Shown here piece after piece: positions 26,517 to 33,916 of a stretch of 64,000 nt of DNA. A model generated the notes under the pieces. The model was not told the origin of the DNA. It ran no database searches and was given only the letters and a program-made list of their open reading frames with translations. Position numbers and translations under genes: made by a program. Every line of letters starts with the position of its first letter. Within the stretch, counting starts at the first letter, position 1. This stretch comes from Bacillota bacterium (GTDB lineage Bacteria > Bacillota_I > Bacilli_A > Erysipelotrichales > Erysipelotrichaceae): assembly GCA_023249475.1 (NCBI GenBank), contig JAHFCO010000007.1, positions 1-64,000 of the forward strand, given 5' to 3'.

Positions 26517-26885
26517 ATGAGCAATCGATCCATGACCGATGTCGCATTCGACATCCTACAAGCCCAAGGAAAAGAAATGACCTTTGTTGAATTATGGGGC
26601 AAAGTCTGCACTTCCTTCGGGTTCACGACATCCCAAGCCGAAAATAAAATCGCCCAGTTTTTCTCGGCGATGACCTTGGATGTCCGCTTCGCACCCTTGG
26701 CGGGCGGCATATGGGATTTACGTTCCCGTCGCACCTACAACGAAACGCATATCGATACCGATTCCATCATCATCGAAGAAGAGTTGATCAAGGAAGATGA
26801 CTTGATGGCTTCCGTCTTCGATGACACGGAAGAAGAGTTCGATAAGCCGTTCCACGAAGAACCAGTACCAGAAGAAGAATTCTAA
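26517..26885 (+). CDS. rpoE: DNA-directed RNA polymerase subunit delta
   Basis: 122 residues. The N-terminal HARE-HTH domain (MTDVAFDILQAQGKEMTFVELW..V) is followed by a strongly acidic tail (EEELIKEDDLMASVFDDTEEEFD). The delta subunit displaces nucleic acids from RNA polymerase and speeds recycling; it is limited to Bacilli and close relatives, so it is a useful taxonomic marker. It follows argS by 13 bases with an AGGAGG SD and is closed by a terminator. Confidence 0.93.
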   Translation: MSNRSMTDVAFDILQAQGKEMTFVELWGKVCTSFGFTTSQAENKIAQFFSAMTLDVRFAPLAGGIWDLRSRRTYNETHIDTDSIIIEEELIKEDDLMASVFDDTEEEFDKPFHEEPVPEEEF

Positions 26886-26887
26886 TC

Positions 26888-26908
26888 GCCGGGAAACCGG
26901 CTTTTTTA
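26888..26908. terminator. terminator after rpoE
   Basis: GCCGG-gaaa-CCGGC followed by TTTTTT. It abuts the stop of the convergent gene that ends at 26906. Confidence 0.85.
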
Positions 26909-27382
26909 TTGGACTCGTTGAAAGAATTCGTGTTGTACGTGAATCAAGCGCATGATTTCATCCAGATCTTCGATCGAAGCGTTAGGAATGGTGTTGAGTT
27001 CCCTTCCGCAACGAAAGACCTTTCTTCCGTCTTTATAGACATAGGTATATCCCATTAAGTCATCGCCGCATCTTCCGCAGCCGTAGCATCCCGTATACTT
27101 CCCATGGAATTCCTCGATTACATTTTTGACTGAAGTATGGAATTGTTCGGAATAGTCAGGCGAAGCGAAGTACTTCAACCGGAAATCATGGGGATAGAAC
27201 TTGGCGATGGTTTGGTTCAATGCGGGATGACGAAAGTCCAATCCGAAGATTGCCGACGCTGTCCGCTTGGGGGTATACCCTAAACGGGTAAGCACGTCGA
27301 TGATCGGTCGATAGAATGCACGATCGGATTCGTCCTGATTCATCAGGAAGTCTTCGATCAGTTGGACTTGCTTTGTGTTCAT
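26906..27382 (-). CDS. hypothetical protein with a Cys-rich putative metal site
   Basis: 158 residues, not recognised. The first 70 residues are helical (IEDFLMNQDESDRAFYRPII). The region GCYGCGRCGDD (CxxCxxC) and a later FRCGREL look like a small zinc- or Fe-S-type site. No helix-turn-helix or catalytic motif is clear and there is no signal peptide. AAGGAGA lies before the ATG. It sits between the rpoE terminator and the divergent UBA/DUF4342 gene. Confidence 0.6.
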   Translation of the reverse strand: MNTKQVQLIEDFLMNQDESDRAFYRPIIDVLTRLGYTPKRTASAIFGLDFRHPALNQTIAKFYPHDFRLKYFASPDYSEQFHTSVKNVIEEFHGKYTGCYGCGRCGDDLMGYTYVYKDGRKVFRCGRELNTIPNASIEDLDEIMRLIHVQHEFFQRVQ

Positions 27383-27537
27383 CTTTCATGTCTCCTTTTC
27401 CATAGTTCTATACAATTGAAACGATATCCACTAAAATAGAAAGAGAAAGCATGTTTTTAATCTATTTTTAATCAACCCGAACGAGGATTTACATCTTCAC
27501 TTGTTATCATAGCATCAACCAAGGAAAGGGTGAAATC

Positions 27538-28089
27538 ATGATTACCATCGAACAAGTAGAAAAAGTAGTCAAACATACCGGAGTCACGTACCAAGAAGCC
27601 AAAGAAGCTCTGGAAGTCACGGAAGGGAATGTATTGGAAGCCATCATCAACATCGAGAAGCGCAGAGGGGAAACGAAACAGTCGACCCATGCGAGTCAGA
27701 ACCGTCAAGAAGAGAGAATGCAACGGGAAGAAAACAACAGCGATTCCCTAGACCAGTTCGTCGAATGGGTGAAACGTTGGGTCCATCGCGGAACCATCAA
27801 TAAACTCGAAGTCGTACGCAACAAGAAAGTGGTCCTGGCGTTGCCGGTCCTTGTCTTCATCATTCTGGTTCTGTTTGTCTTCTGGGTGACCGTACCTCTG
27901 TTGATCATCAGTCTCTTCTTCGGATACGGCTACCGCTTTAGCGGACCGGACCTGGAGAAGACGAAAGTGAACGATGCGGTGCAGATGGCCAGCGAAGCGA
28001 CGATCAAGGCGAAAGACGCCGTCGTGAATACCTTCGACGAGTGGTCGAAAAAGGATGATGATGCCAATGGAAAGAATTCTAATCATTGA
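27538..28089 (+). CDS. UBA-like / DUF4342 membrane protein
   Basis: 183 residues. An N-terminal UBA-like three-helix domain (residues 1-43, VEKVVKHTGVTYQEAKEAL) is followed by a charged linker, then DUF4342 (FVEWVKRWVHRGTINKLEVV) leading into a membrane segment pair (about 101-130). The C-terminal tail is amphipathic and charged. Such proteins have no known biochemical role. Its 3' end overlaps the response regulator gene, so the product may be linked to the ArlRS-like system. SD AAAGGG. Confidence 0.8.
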   Translation: MITIEQVEKVVKHTGVTYQEAKEALEVTEGNVLEAIINIEKRRGETKQSTHASQNRQEERMQREENNSDSLDQFVEWVKRWVHRGTINKLEVVRNKKVVLALPVLVFIILVLFVFWVTVPLLIISLFFGYGYRFSGPDLEKTKVNDAVQMASEATIKAKDAVVNTFDEWSKKDDDANGKNSNH

Positions 28090-28735
28090 GGATGAATCGA
28101 AGATCGCTCGCTTTATCCAGCTTGAATTAAATCACGAAGGCTACGAGGTCGAACTCGCGGCCGACGGAAGGGACGGGCTTGAGTTACTCAAGACCCGTCC
28201 TTTCGACTTGGTTCTACTCGACATCATGCTTCCCTCGATCAACGGGTTCGAAGTCTTGCGTCGATTAAGACTGTTTTCTTCCGTTTCAGTCATCCTGCTG
28301 ACGGCGAAAGACGATGTCATCGATAAAGTCATGGGCTTGGATTCCGGGGCGGACGACTACATCACCAAACCTTTCGCGATCGAAGAACTTCTGGCACGCA
28401 TACGGATGGCGCTACGCAAGCAAAACCGGACGCAGGTCTCTTTACTGACACACAACGACTTAATCGTGGACGTGGAGAAATACAAGGCGACATTGAGGGG
28501 GAAGGAAATCGAACTGACGAAGAAGGAGTTCGATCTCTTGACCATCCTCCTCCAAAACAAAAACAAGGTCTGTACCCGTGAAAACCTGTTGGAGCGGGTG
28601 TGGGGCTACAGTTACGACGGGACGACCAATGCGGTCGACGTGTATATCCGACATTTACGGGTGAAGATCGAGGATGAGGACATGAGCGTGATCCATACGG
28701 TTCGCGGGGTCGGCTATGTCATCAAAGATGAGTAA
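28067..28735 (+). CDS. OmpR/PhoB-type response regulator (ArlR-like)
   Basis: 222 residues. Receiver domain with acidic pocket IIEDE, phospho-acceptor Asp in VLLDIMLP, LLTAKD and the Lys in YITKPF; the C-terminal winged helix ends with RGVGYVIKDE. The receiver is close to S. aureus ArlR. ATGs at 28055, 28058 and 28061 are also in frame near the same SD (AAAGGA); 28067 is chosen from family alignment. It overlaps the upstream gene by 23 bases and the kinase gene by up to 20, so all three are one transcript. Confidence 0.93.
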   Translation: MERILIIEDESKIARFIQLELNHEGYEVELAADGRDGLELLKTRPFDLVLLDIMLPSINGFEVLRRLRLFSSVSVILLTAKDDVIDKVMGLDSGADDYITKPFAIEELLARIRMALRKQNRTQVSLLTHNDLIVDVEKYKATLRGKEIELTKKEFDLLTILLQNKNKVCTRENLLERVWGYSYDGTTNAVDVYIRHLRVKIEDEDMSVIHTVRGVGYVIKDE

Positions 28736-30209
28736 GACGCAGAATCGGGTCAGACAGAATCCGACGAAAAAATCGCTGGCGTTGAAGATGAACCTGGCGA
28801 TGTTTTCGCAAAACCTGAATTTCATTTTCCTTTCGCAACTCTTGATGTTCAGTCTGATCGTATCGTATCAGACCGTCAAGATCGAACAGAATGCGGAAGC
28901 GTTGCTTCGCAATCCTTTGGTTTCAAGCAGAATCGATGAAGGGACCCAAATCCTGGGTTACTCCTTTTTGATCGTGGACGGATCGCAAGACCCGCAGGAG
29001 AGCGCCCTGCTTGCCTGGATGTTGCCGATCGATGACGCGGAGCGCACCTGGTTCATCCCGAAGACGGAGCCGAATTGGATCACGCGGTTGATGACAAGCG
29101 AATATCAGCTGTTGGTCCCCTATCGTAATTCCAACCTCCTCATACGCTATCCGCTAGAATCCAACATCATCCAACTTCTGCAAATCTTGGCGATCCTCTT
29201 CGGGATTCAATTCCTCTTCCTACTGATCCGCATCGTCTCGAACTTCGGTCTAGTGAACGACGCCCTGCAACCGTTGGCCCAGTTGACGGATTCGGCGGTG
29301 AAGCTTCAAAACGAATTGTCGAACGTATCGTTGGCGAAACGGAGTTCGGAGATCGAAGGTTTCGCGGGGGTGCTGAAACAACTGGATGTCACCCAACTCG
29401 ATAAACCGGTGTTGGTCCAGAACCAGCAGAAAGAACTCGATGCTTTGACCAATGCGATCAACGATCTGTTGATCCGCATGAAAGATGCCTATCAATCGCA
29501 GACACGGTTCGTTTCCGATGCCTCGCATGAACTCAGGACGCCGATCGCGATCATCCAAGGGTATGCGAACCTGTTGGACCGTTGGGGGAAAGACGACCCC
29601 AAGACGGCGCAGGAAGCCATCGACGCCATCAAAGACGAATCGCAGCACATGAAGAACCTGATTGAACAACTGTTGTTTCTGGCCCGCGGGGATAGCGATA
29701 CCTTGCTTCTGCAGAAAGAGGCGTTCGATGTCGACCAGCTCATCCAAAGCGTCGTGAAGGAAGCCCGTCTGATCGATTCGACCCATCCGTACGCGTTCAC
29801 ACCGACCCAACCGACCGGGATGTTCGCCGACAAGCAACTGATCAAACAAGTATTGCGCATTCTATTGGACAATGCGAGTAAATACTCCGCTGCGGGAGAA
29901 GTCATCCGGATCAAAGTGTCGCATGAGAACCAAGATGTCTCCATCATGGTGCAGGACAACGGGGTCGGAATGAAAGAAGAAACGATCCAGCATGTCTTCG
30001 ACCGGTTCTATCGCGGGGATACGACCAAGGACATCAAGGCGAAGGGCACGGGGCTAGGCCTGTCGATCGCGAAATCGATCGTGGAGAAACATGACGGGAA
30101 ATTCGAGATCAACAGCCGCTACGGCGTCGGGACGTGGATCACCGTCACCTTCAAGGATGCCTATCGTCCAATCGACGATCTACCGACGAATTCGGGCGAA
30201 ATCAAGTAA
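28716..30209 (+). CDS. sensor histidine kinase (ArlS-like)
   Basis: 497 residues. Two membrane segments (about 35-52 and 148-172) enclose an extracytoplasmic sensor region of roughly 100 residues, followed by a HAMP-like linker, the H-box SDASHELRTPIAIIQGY with the phosphorylated His, the N-box LDNASKYS, the G1 box DNGVGM and G2 GTGLGLSI. It should phosphorylate the preceding regulator. An ATG at 28728 is an alternative start. The signal sensed is unknown. Confidence 0.93.
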   Translation: MSSKMSKTQNRVRQNPTKKSLALKMNLAMFSQNLNFIFLSQLLMFSLIVSYQTVKIEQNAEALLRNPLVSSRIDEGTQILGYSFLIVDGSQDPQESALLAWMLPIDDAERTWFIPKTEPNWITRLMTSEYQLLVPYRNSNLLIRYPLESNIIQLLQILAILFGIQFLFLLIRIVSNFGLVNDALQPLAQLTDSAVKLQNELSNVSLAKRSSEIEGFAGVLKQLDVTQLDKPVLVQNQQKELDALTNAINDLLIRMKDAYQSQTRFVSDASHELRTPIAIIQGYANLLDRWGKDDPKTAQEAIDAIKDESQHMKNLIEQLLFLARGDSDTLLLQKEAFDVDQLIQSVVKEARLIDSTHPYAFTPTQPTGMFADKQLIKQVLRILLDNASKYSAAGEVIRIKVSHENQDVSIMVQDNGVGMKEETIQHVFDRFYRGDTTKDIKAKGTGLGLSIAKSIVEKHDGKFEINSRYGVGTWITVTFKDAYRPIDDLPTNSGEIK

Positions 30210-30252
30210 AACCTTCGGAAATTTGGTAAAGTAGAAGCAGCGAGGTACAGGC

Positions 30253-31275
30253 ATGAAAAAAATATTGATCATCGGCGGTACGGGGACGATCTCTTCCTGG
30301 ATCACCCGGCATTTCGCCCAGGATCCCTTATGCGATGTGTATGTGATGAATCGGGGAAGAAAGAACGACCAACTTCCTCAGAACGTTTCCGTGTTGATCG
30401 CGGACATCAACCAAAAAGACCAGGTCGAGGCGGCGATCCAAAACCATCGGTTCGACAGCGTCATCAACTTCGTTCTCTTCACCCCCGACCAGGCAAGACA
30501 AAACATCGAACTCTTCCGCAAGAAGACTGATCAATTCATCTTCATCAGCACGGTCGCCACATTGAACCATGAAGGGCATTTGTTATTAAGTGAAACTTCC
30601 CCGCAAGGGAATGAGTATAGCGAATATGGGCGAAACAAAGAAGCCTGCGAGATAATCTTTCTCGAGGCGTATCAACACGAGGGCTTTCCGGTGACAATCG
30701 TCCGTCCTTCCCAAACCTACGGGGAAGACCGGATCCCGTTAAGCATCAAGGGGAAAACCTGTTGGTCGGTGATCGACCGCATGCTTAGAGGCAAGGAAGT
30801 CATCATCCACGGGGAAGGCCAATCCGTCTGGGTCAGCACCCATGCGCAAGATTTCGCGAAAGGCTTCGTGGGATTGGTCGCCAATCGTAAAACCCTGGGG
30901 CAAACCTACCAGATCATGAGCGACAAGGCTCATACCTGGGACGACATTTACCTGGAATTGGCCAGACTCCTTAAGGTCGAATACCGACCGGTCTATATCC
31001 CCAGCGACATCCTGGCGAAATCCGCAAGCTATGACTTATTGACCTCGATCCAAGGGGACAAGCATTTCTCCTGCCTCTACGATACACGCAAGATCAAAGC
31101 ACTGTTCCCCGACTTCCACTGTGAAATCGACATTCAGGCCGGGTTGAAACTCTACCTCGACTACATGGAGGAACATCCCGAACTGAAACTGGAAGACGCC
31201 GCTTTCGATGTCTGGTGTGATAAACTGATCAACCGATACAAAGAAGCGACGGAAAACCTGATGGAGAACCTCTAA
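30253..31275 (+). CDS. NAD-dependent epimerase/dehydratase (extended SDR)
   Basis: 340 residues. A Rossmann motif IIGGTGTISSW begins at residue 5; the active-site Tyr and Lys lie in YGRNK (Y-x3-K), preceded by the Ser/Thr stretch FISTVATL. Extended SDRs of this type act on nucleotide sugars or related substrates. The exact substrate is unknown. It lies after the two-component system with a weak SD (GAGGTAC) and no clear promoter, and ends in a hairpin that also serves the convergent heliorhodopsin. Confidence 0.85.
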   Translation: MKKILIIGGTGTISSWITRHFAQDPLCDVYVMNRGRKNDQLPQNVSVLIADINQKDQVEAAIQNHRFDSVINFVLFTPDQARQNIELFRKKTDQFIFISTVATLNHEGHLLLSETSPQGNEYSEYGRNKEACEIIFLEAYQHEGFPVTIVRPSQTYGEDRIPLSIKGKTCWSVIDRMLRGKEVIIHGEGQSVWVSTHAQDFAKGFVGLVANRKTLGQTYQIMSDKAHTWDDIYLELARLLKVEYRPVYIPSDILAKSASYDLLTSIQGDKHFSCLYDTRKIKALFPDFHCEIDIQAGLKLYLDYMEEHPELKLEDAAFDVWCDKLINRYKEATENLMENL

Positions 31276-31302
31276 ATAAAAAAAGGACGCGCGAGCGTCC
31301 TT
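31273..31302. terminator. terminator (mainly for the heliorhodopsin, minus strand)
   Basis: AAGGACGC-gcga-GCGTCCTT. On the minus strand the stem is followed by a long T run (complement of AAATAAAAAAAA); on the plus strand the T tail is poor. Confidence 0.8.
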
Positions 31303-31315
31303 CGACGTATTCCGA

Positions 31316-32101
31316 TTACATCGGTTGCATGACACCCGAGAAGACCAACCAGGCCAACACGGATTTCGCAACCAAACTCAAGACGATGTACGTACGTTCC
31401 CCGTACAGGTAGTTCTTCCATTTCCCGACCTTCAGGTACTGAAGGATCATGTTGATGGGGAAAAGGTTGAAGAAGACGAAGTAGGATCCCACGATTGCAT
31501 AGACGAACCAAGGGACTTCCGCAGGATTCGCATTCCCGAAGGCGTAGAGGAGAATGATGATCCACGGTCCGATCCCGGCGACGGAACCGAAGATGAAGGC
31601 CGACCAGTCGGTCTTTTTCTTGAACTGGTTGATCTCTTCCATCAACAAGCCGAACCAGTTCATCGAGGCGTTCAGGAAGAAGATGGCGATCAAGGCACCG
31701 ATGTCATAGACACCGAACAACTGGGCGATCAACACGATCATCACCGAAGAACTCAGTGCGTATTCATGCCAACGGAAACGGTTGATCCCTTTCGCCAAAT
31801 CGGCGTTGTAGATCTTGTTGGTTTTGGGATAGACGATGATGAAGTGGGCTAAAGCGGAGAGAAAGAGGAAGGAAGATACGGCGATGGCGAAGGGCATGTC
31901 CCCGATTTTTCCGGGCAAGGTGACCAAACGCATCTGGACGGGATCGAAAGAGAGGTAATAGGATAGGATCGGTGTTTTGAAATTCGCGATCTTCTCGATG
32001 GTGAGGGCGAAAAACAACATCAGGCTTCCTTGGACGAAATGCAGACTTCCCATGATTAGATTGAATTTACGTAGTGATTTAAAGTCGATGACTTTCTTCA
32101 T
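31316..32101 (-). CDS. heliorhodopsin
   Basis: 261 residues, seven predicted membrane helices. Diagnostic residues match heliorhodopsin rather than type-1 rhodopsin: Arg110-x2-Glu113 in RWHEYALSSS (Glu counterion, E107 in HeR-48C12), Asn144 in the LNAS segment, His21 and His86 in helices 1 and 2, and the retinal Schiff-base Lys246 in LSLVAKSVLAW (K241 in HeR-48C12). Heliorhodopsins bind retinal with a long photocycle and inverted membrane topology; their role is debated (signalling, enzyme or transport control). SD CAGGAG. No retinal or carotenoid genes lie in the window. Its own promoter and terminator make it monocistronic, divergent from a DUF1576 gene. Confidence 0.93.
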   Translation of the reverse strand: MKKVIDFKSLRKFNLIMGSLHFVQGSLMLFFALTIEKIANFKTPILSYYLSFDPVQMRLVTLPGKIGDMPFAIAVSSFLFLSALAHFIIVYPKTNKIYNADLAKGINRFRWHEYALSSSVMIVLIAQLFGVYDIGALIAIFFLNASMNWFGLLMEEINQFKKKTDWSAFIFGSVAGIGPWIIILLYAFGNANPAEVPWFVYAIVGSYFVFFNLFPINMILQYLKVGKWKNYLYGERTYIVLSLVAKSVLAWLVFSGVMQPM

Positions 32102-32141
32102 AGGATTGACTCCTGGTTCCCCTTTAAAGGATTGTATCTCT

Positions 32142-32169
32142 ATTGTAAGGGTTTATGCCCTTGAAACAA
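32142..32169 (-). promoter_or_regulatory. putative heliorhodopsin promoter
   Basis: On the minus strand: TTGTTT (32164-32169), a 16-bp spacer and TACAAT (32142-32147). A second TACAAT lies at 32131-32136. Confidence 0.5.
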
Positions 32170-32372
32170 GCAATTTGACTTTCTTCGCGTCGGAATTCAA
32201 AATATTGCTGTACTCTGACGAAAAGAAATGAAGAAAAGCGATTATAAGGATGTTTTGATCCTTTCCACGTGGAACCTTACTCATGCAGCAGTTCACAAAA
32301 GCATGGATCCTTTCGGAACATTCACTCTTGATCCTCATCGTGGTAAACCTAGTGCGGATGATTCGGAAATCA

Positions 32373-32381
32373 TGTTAAAAT
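32373..32381 (+). promoter_or_regulatory. extended -10 promoter of the DUF1576 gene
   Basis: TGTTAAAAT, an extended -10, would start transcription near 32387, directly at the first leader hairpin. Confidence 0.45.
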
Positions 32382-32386
32382 AAGCG

Positions 32387-32485
32387 CAAGGGTCGCCTTG
32401 TTTATCGGATGCGACACCATGTCATCATTCTTCTTCCACTCGCATCGATACGCTGTTAGATCGTCGTTTTCAACGATATCTTTTT
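32387..32485 (+). ncRNA. structured 5' leader with terminator-like third hairpin (candidate riboswitch/attenuator)
   Basis: Three hairpins in a row. H1 is CAAGG-gtcg-CCTTG (32387-32400). H2 has an 11-bp stem with one bulged G (32403-32414 pairing with 32440-32450) and a 25-base loop. H3 pairs AGAT..TCGTT (32458-32468) with AACGA.ATCT (32472-32481) and runs straight into TTTTT. The rest of the gap to 32545 holds only the SD (CGGAGGAA). No known riboswitch class is recognised. Confidence 0.5.
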
Positions 32486-32545
32486 CATCACTTAAGGATT
32501 ATTCATCCCCCCATTCACATGACGGAATCGTTCAACGGAGGAACC

Positions 32546-33817
32546 ATGAAGAATAAAATCAAAATCGACCCCAAATACGGACTGATGATCGGTGTGGCGT
32601 TCGCACAGATCCTTTTCGGTTTCTCCCAAAACAGCGGGGCGGAGATATTAAGCGGATTGAAATCCATCCTCACCCAACCCTCGAGTTTGATCAGCGACTA
32701 CATCGGACTTGGAAACATGGGCGCTGCGTTCGTGAATTCCGGACTGGTCCTCCTTGTCCTCCTCTTCTTACTGTCTTTTCTAAAACAAGCACTGAACGGA
32801 CCCCTGATCGCCGCCCTCTTCACGATTACGGGATTTGCATTCTTCGGGAAAAACCTATTCAATGTGTGGCCGATCCTCTTAGGAGTTTATGGTTACTCGA
32901 TCTTCAAAAAAGAGAAGTTCAACAAGTTTCTGGTCGCCGCCTTGTTCGGGACGGCCATGGCGCCGGCGATCTCCGAGATCGCCTTCGGGAGCAGCCTTTC
33001 CTTGATGATCAGTCTTCCATTGGCCTTGTTCTCAGGCATCCTTCTTGGCTTTTTGATCTACCCTCTCGCCGTTTCGCTCATCAACGTCCATCAGGGATAC
33101 AACCTCTACAACATCGGATTCGTCGTCGGGATGACCGGCCTGGTATTTGTCTCGATCCTACGCTCGTTCGGCTACGTCCCCACGCCGAAACTCATCTGGA
33201 CGACCGGCAACAACCTCGTCCTCGGTATTTATCTTATCACCTTGTTTATCTTGATCCTGCTTTATGGATTCATCATCAACAACCAATCGTTTAAAAACTA
33301 TCGGGAAATCCTGGATCATTCCGGGAAACTGATGAGCGATTTCATCCAACTTGAAGGCTATGGCGTGACCCTCATCAACATGGGCTTGGTCGGATTGATT
33401 TCGGTATTCTACATCCTGCTTATCCAAGGGGATTTGAACGGACCGACCATCGGGGGGATCTTCACGGTCGCCGGTTTCGGGGCGTTCGGGAAACATCCGA
33501 AAAACATCCTCCCGATCTTTCTCGGCGTTCTTCTCGGTTCTCTTCTTAAAGTCTTCTCGATCAATGACCCCTCCATTCAGTTGGCCGCCTTGTTCGGGAC
33601 GGCCTTGGCTCCGATCGCTGGGAAGTTCGGATGGCCATGGGGCGTGGTCGCCGGGTTCGTCCATTCTTCCGTCGTGTTGAATGTCGGTTATCTCCATGGC
33701 GGATTCAACCTCTACAATAACGGGTTCTCGGCAGGATTGGTCGCCGCGGTCCTCCTCCCGATCATCGGGATGTTCACGAAAAATGAATCGACGGCTACGA
33801 CTGAAAAGAAATCGTAG
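32546..33817 (+). CDS. DUF1576 polytopic membrane protein
   Basis: 423 residues with about twelve hydrophobic segments arranged as two repeats: the motif LNGPLIAALFTITGFAFFGK in the first half recurs as LNGPTIGGIFTVAGFGAFGK in the second, and AALFGTA..P occurs twice. This internal repeat suggests a transporter-like fold, although the family has no assigned function. The ATG at 32546 has CGGAGGAA before it; an ATG at 32519 has no SD. The last codons form the left arm of the terminator. It is divergent from the heliorhodopsin gene. Confidence 0.85.
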   Translation: MKNKIKIDPKYGLMIGVAFAQILFGFSQNSGAEILSGLKSILTQPSSLISDYIGLGNMGAAFVNSGLVLLVLLFLLSFLKQALNGPLIAALFTITGFAFFGKNLFNVWPILLGVYGYSIFKKEKFNKFLVAALFGTAMAPAISEIAFGSSLSLMISLPLALFSGILLGFLIYPLAVSLINVHQGYNLYNIGFVVGMTGLVFVSILRSFGYVPTPKLIWTTGNNLVLGIYLITLFILILLYGFIINNQSFKNYREILDHSGKLMSDFIQLEGYGVTLINMGLVGLISVFYILLIQGDLNGPTIGGIFTVAGFGAFGKHPKNILPIFLGVLLGSLLKVFSINDPSIQLAALFGTALAPIAGKFGWPWGVVAGFVHSSVVLNVGYLHGGFNLYNNGFSAGLVAAVLLPIIGMFTKNESTATTEKKS

Positions 33818-33826
33818 CCGTTTTTT
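33791..33826 (+). terminator. terminator overlapping the end of the DUF1576 gene
   Basis: ACGGCTACGA ... TCGTAGCCGT followed by TTTTT; a 10-bp stem whose left arm codes for the C-terminal residues. Confidence 0.92.
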
Positions 33827-33885
33827 CGTGACTCCGAACGATGGTCCACGGAAGGAAAGAAGCCGGGAAACGACATCATCGGAAA

Positions 33886-33894
33886 TGGTATAAT
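33886..33894 (+). promoter_or_regulatory. extended -10 promoter of the M50-like gene
   Basis: TGGTATAAT, 23 bases upstream of the ATG at 33917. Confidence 0.55.
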
Positions 33895-33916
33895 AGGTGA
33901 AACGGGGGATAGGGTT

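Noticed and set aside
31316-32101. Type-1 (bacteriorhodopsin-like) rhodopsin
   Set aside because: The DxxxT/DTE helix-3 motifs of type-1 pumps are absent; the RxxE helix-3 and SLVAK helix-7 pattern is of heliorhodopsin.
32102-32545. A small protein gene in the 444-base gap
   Set aside because: Short frames here have no SD and cross the leader hairpins; the region is better explained by two promoters and a structured leader.
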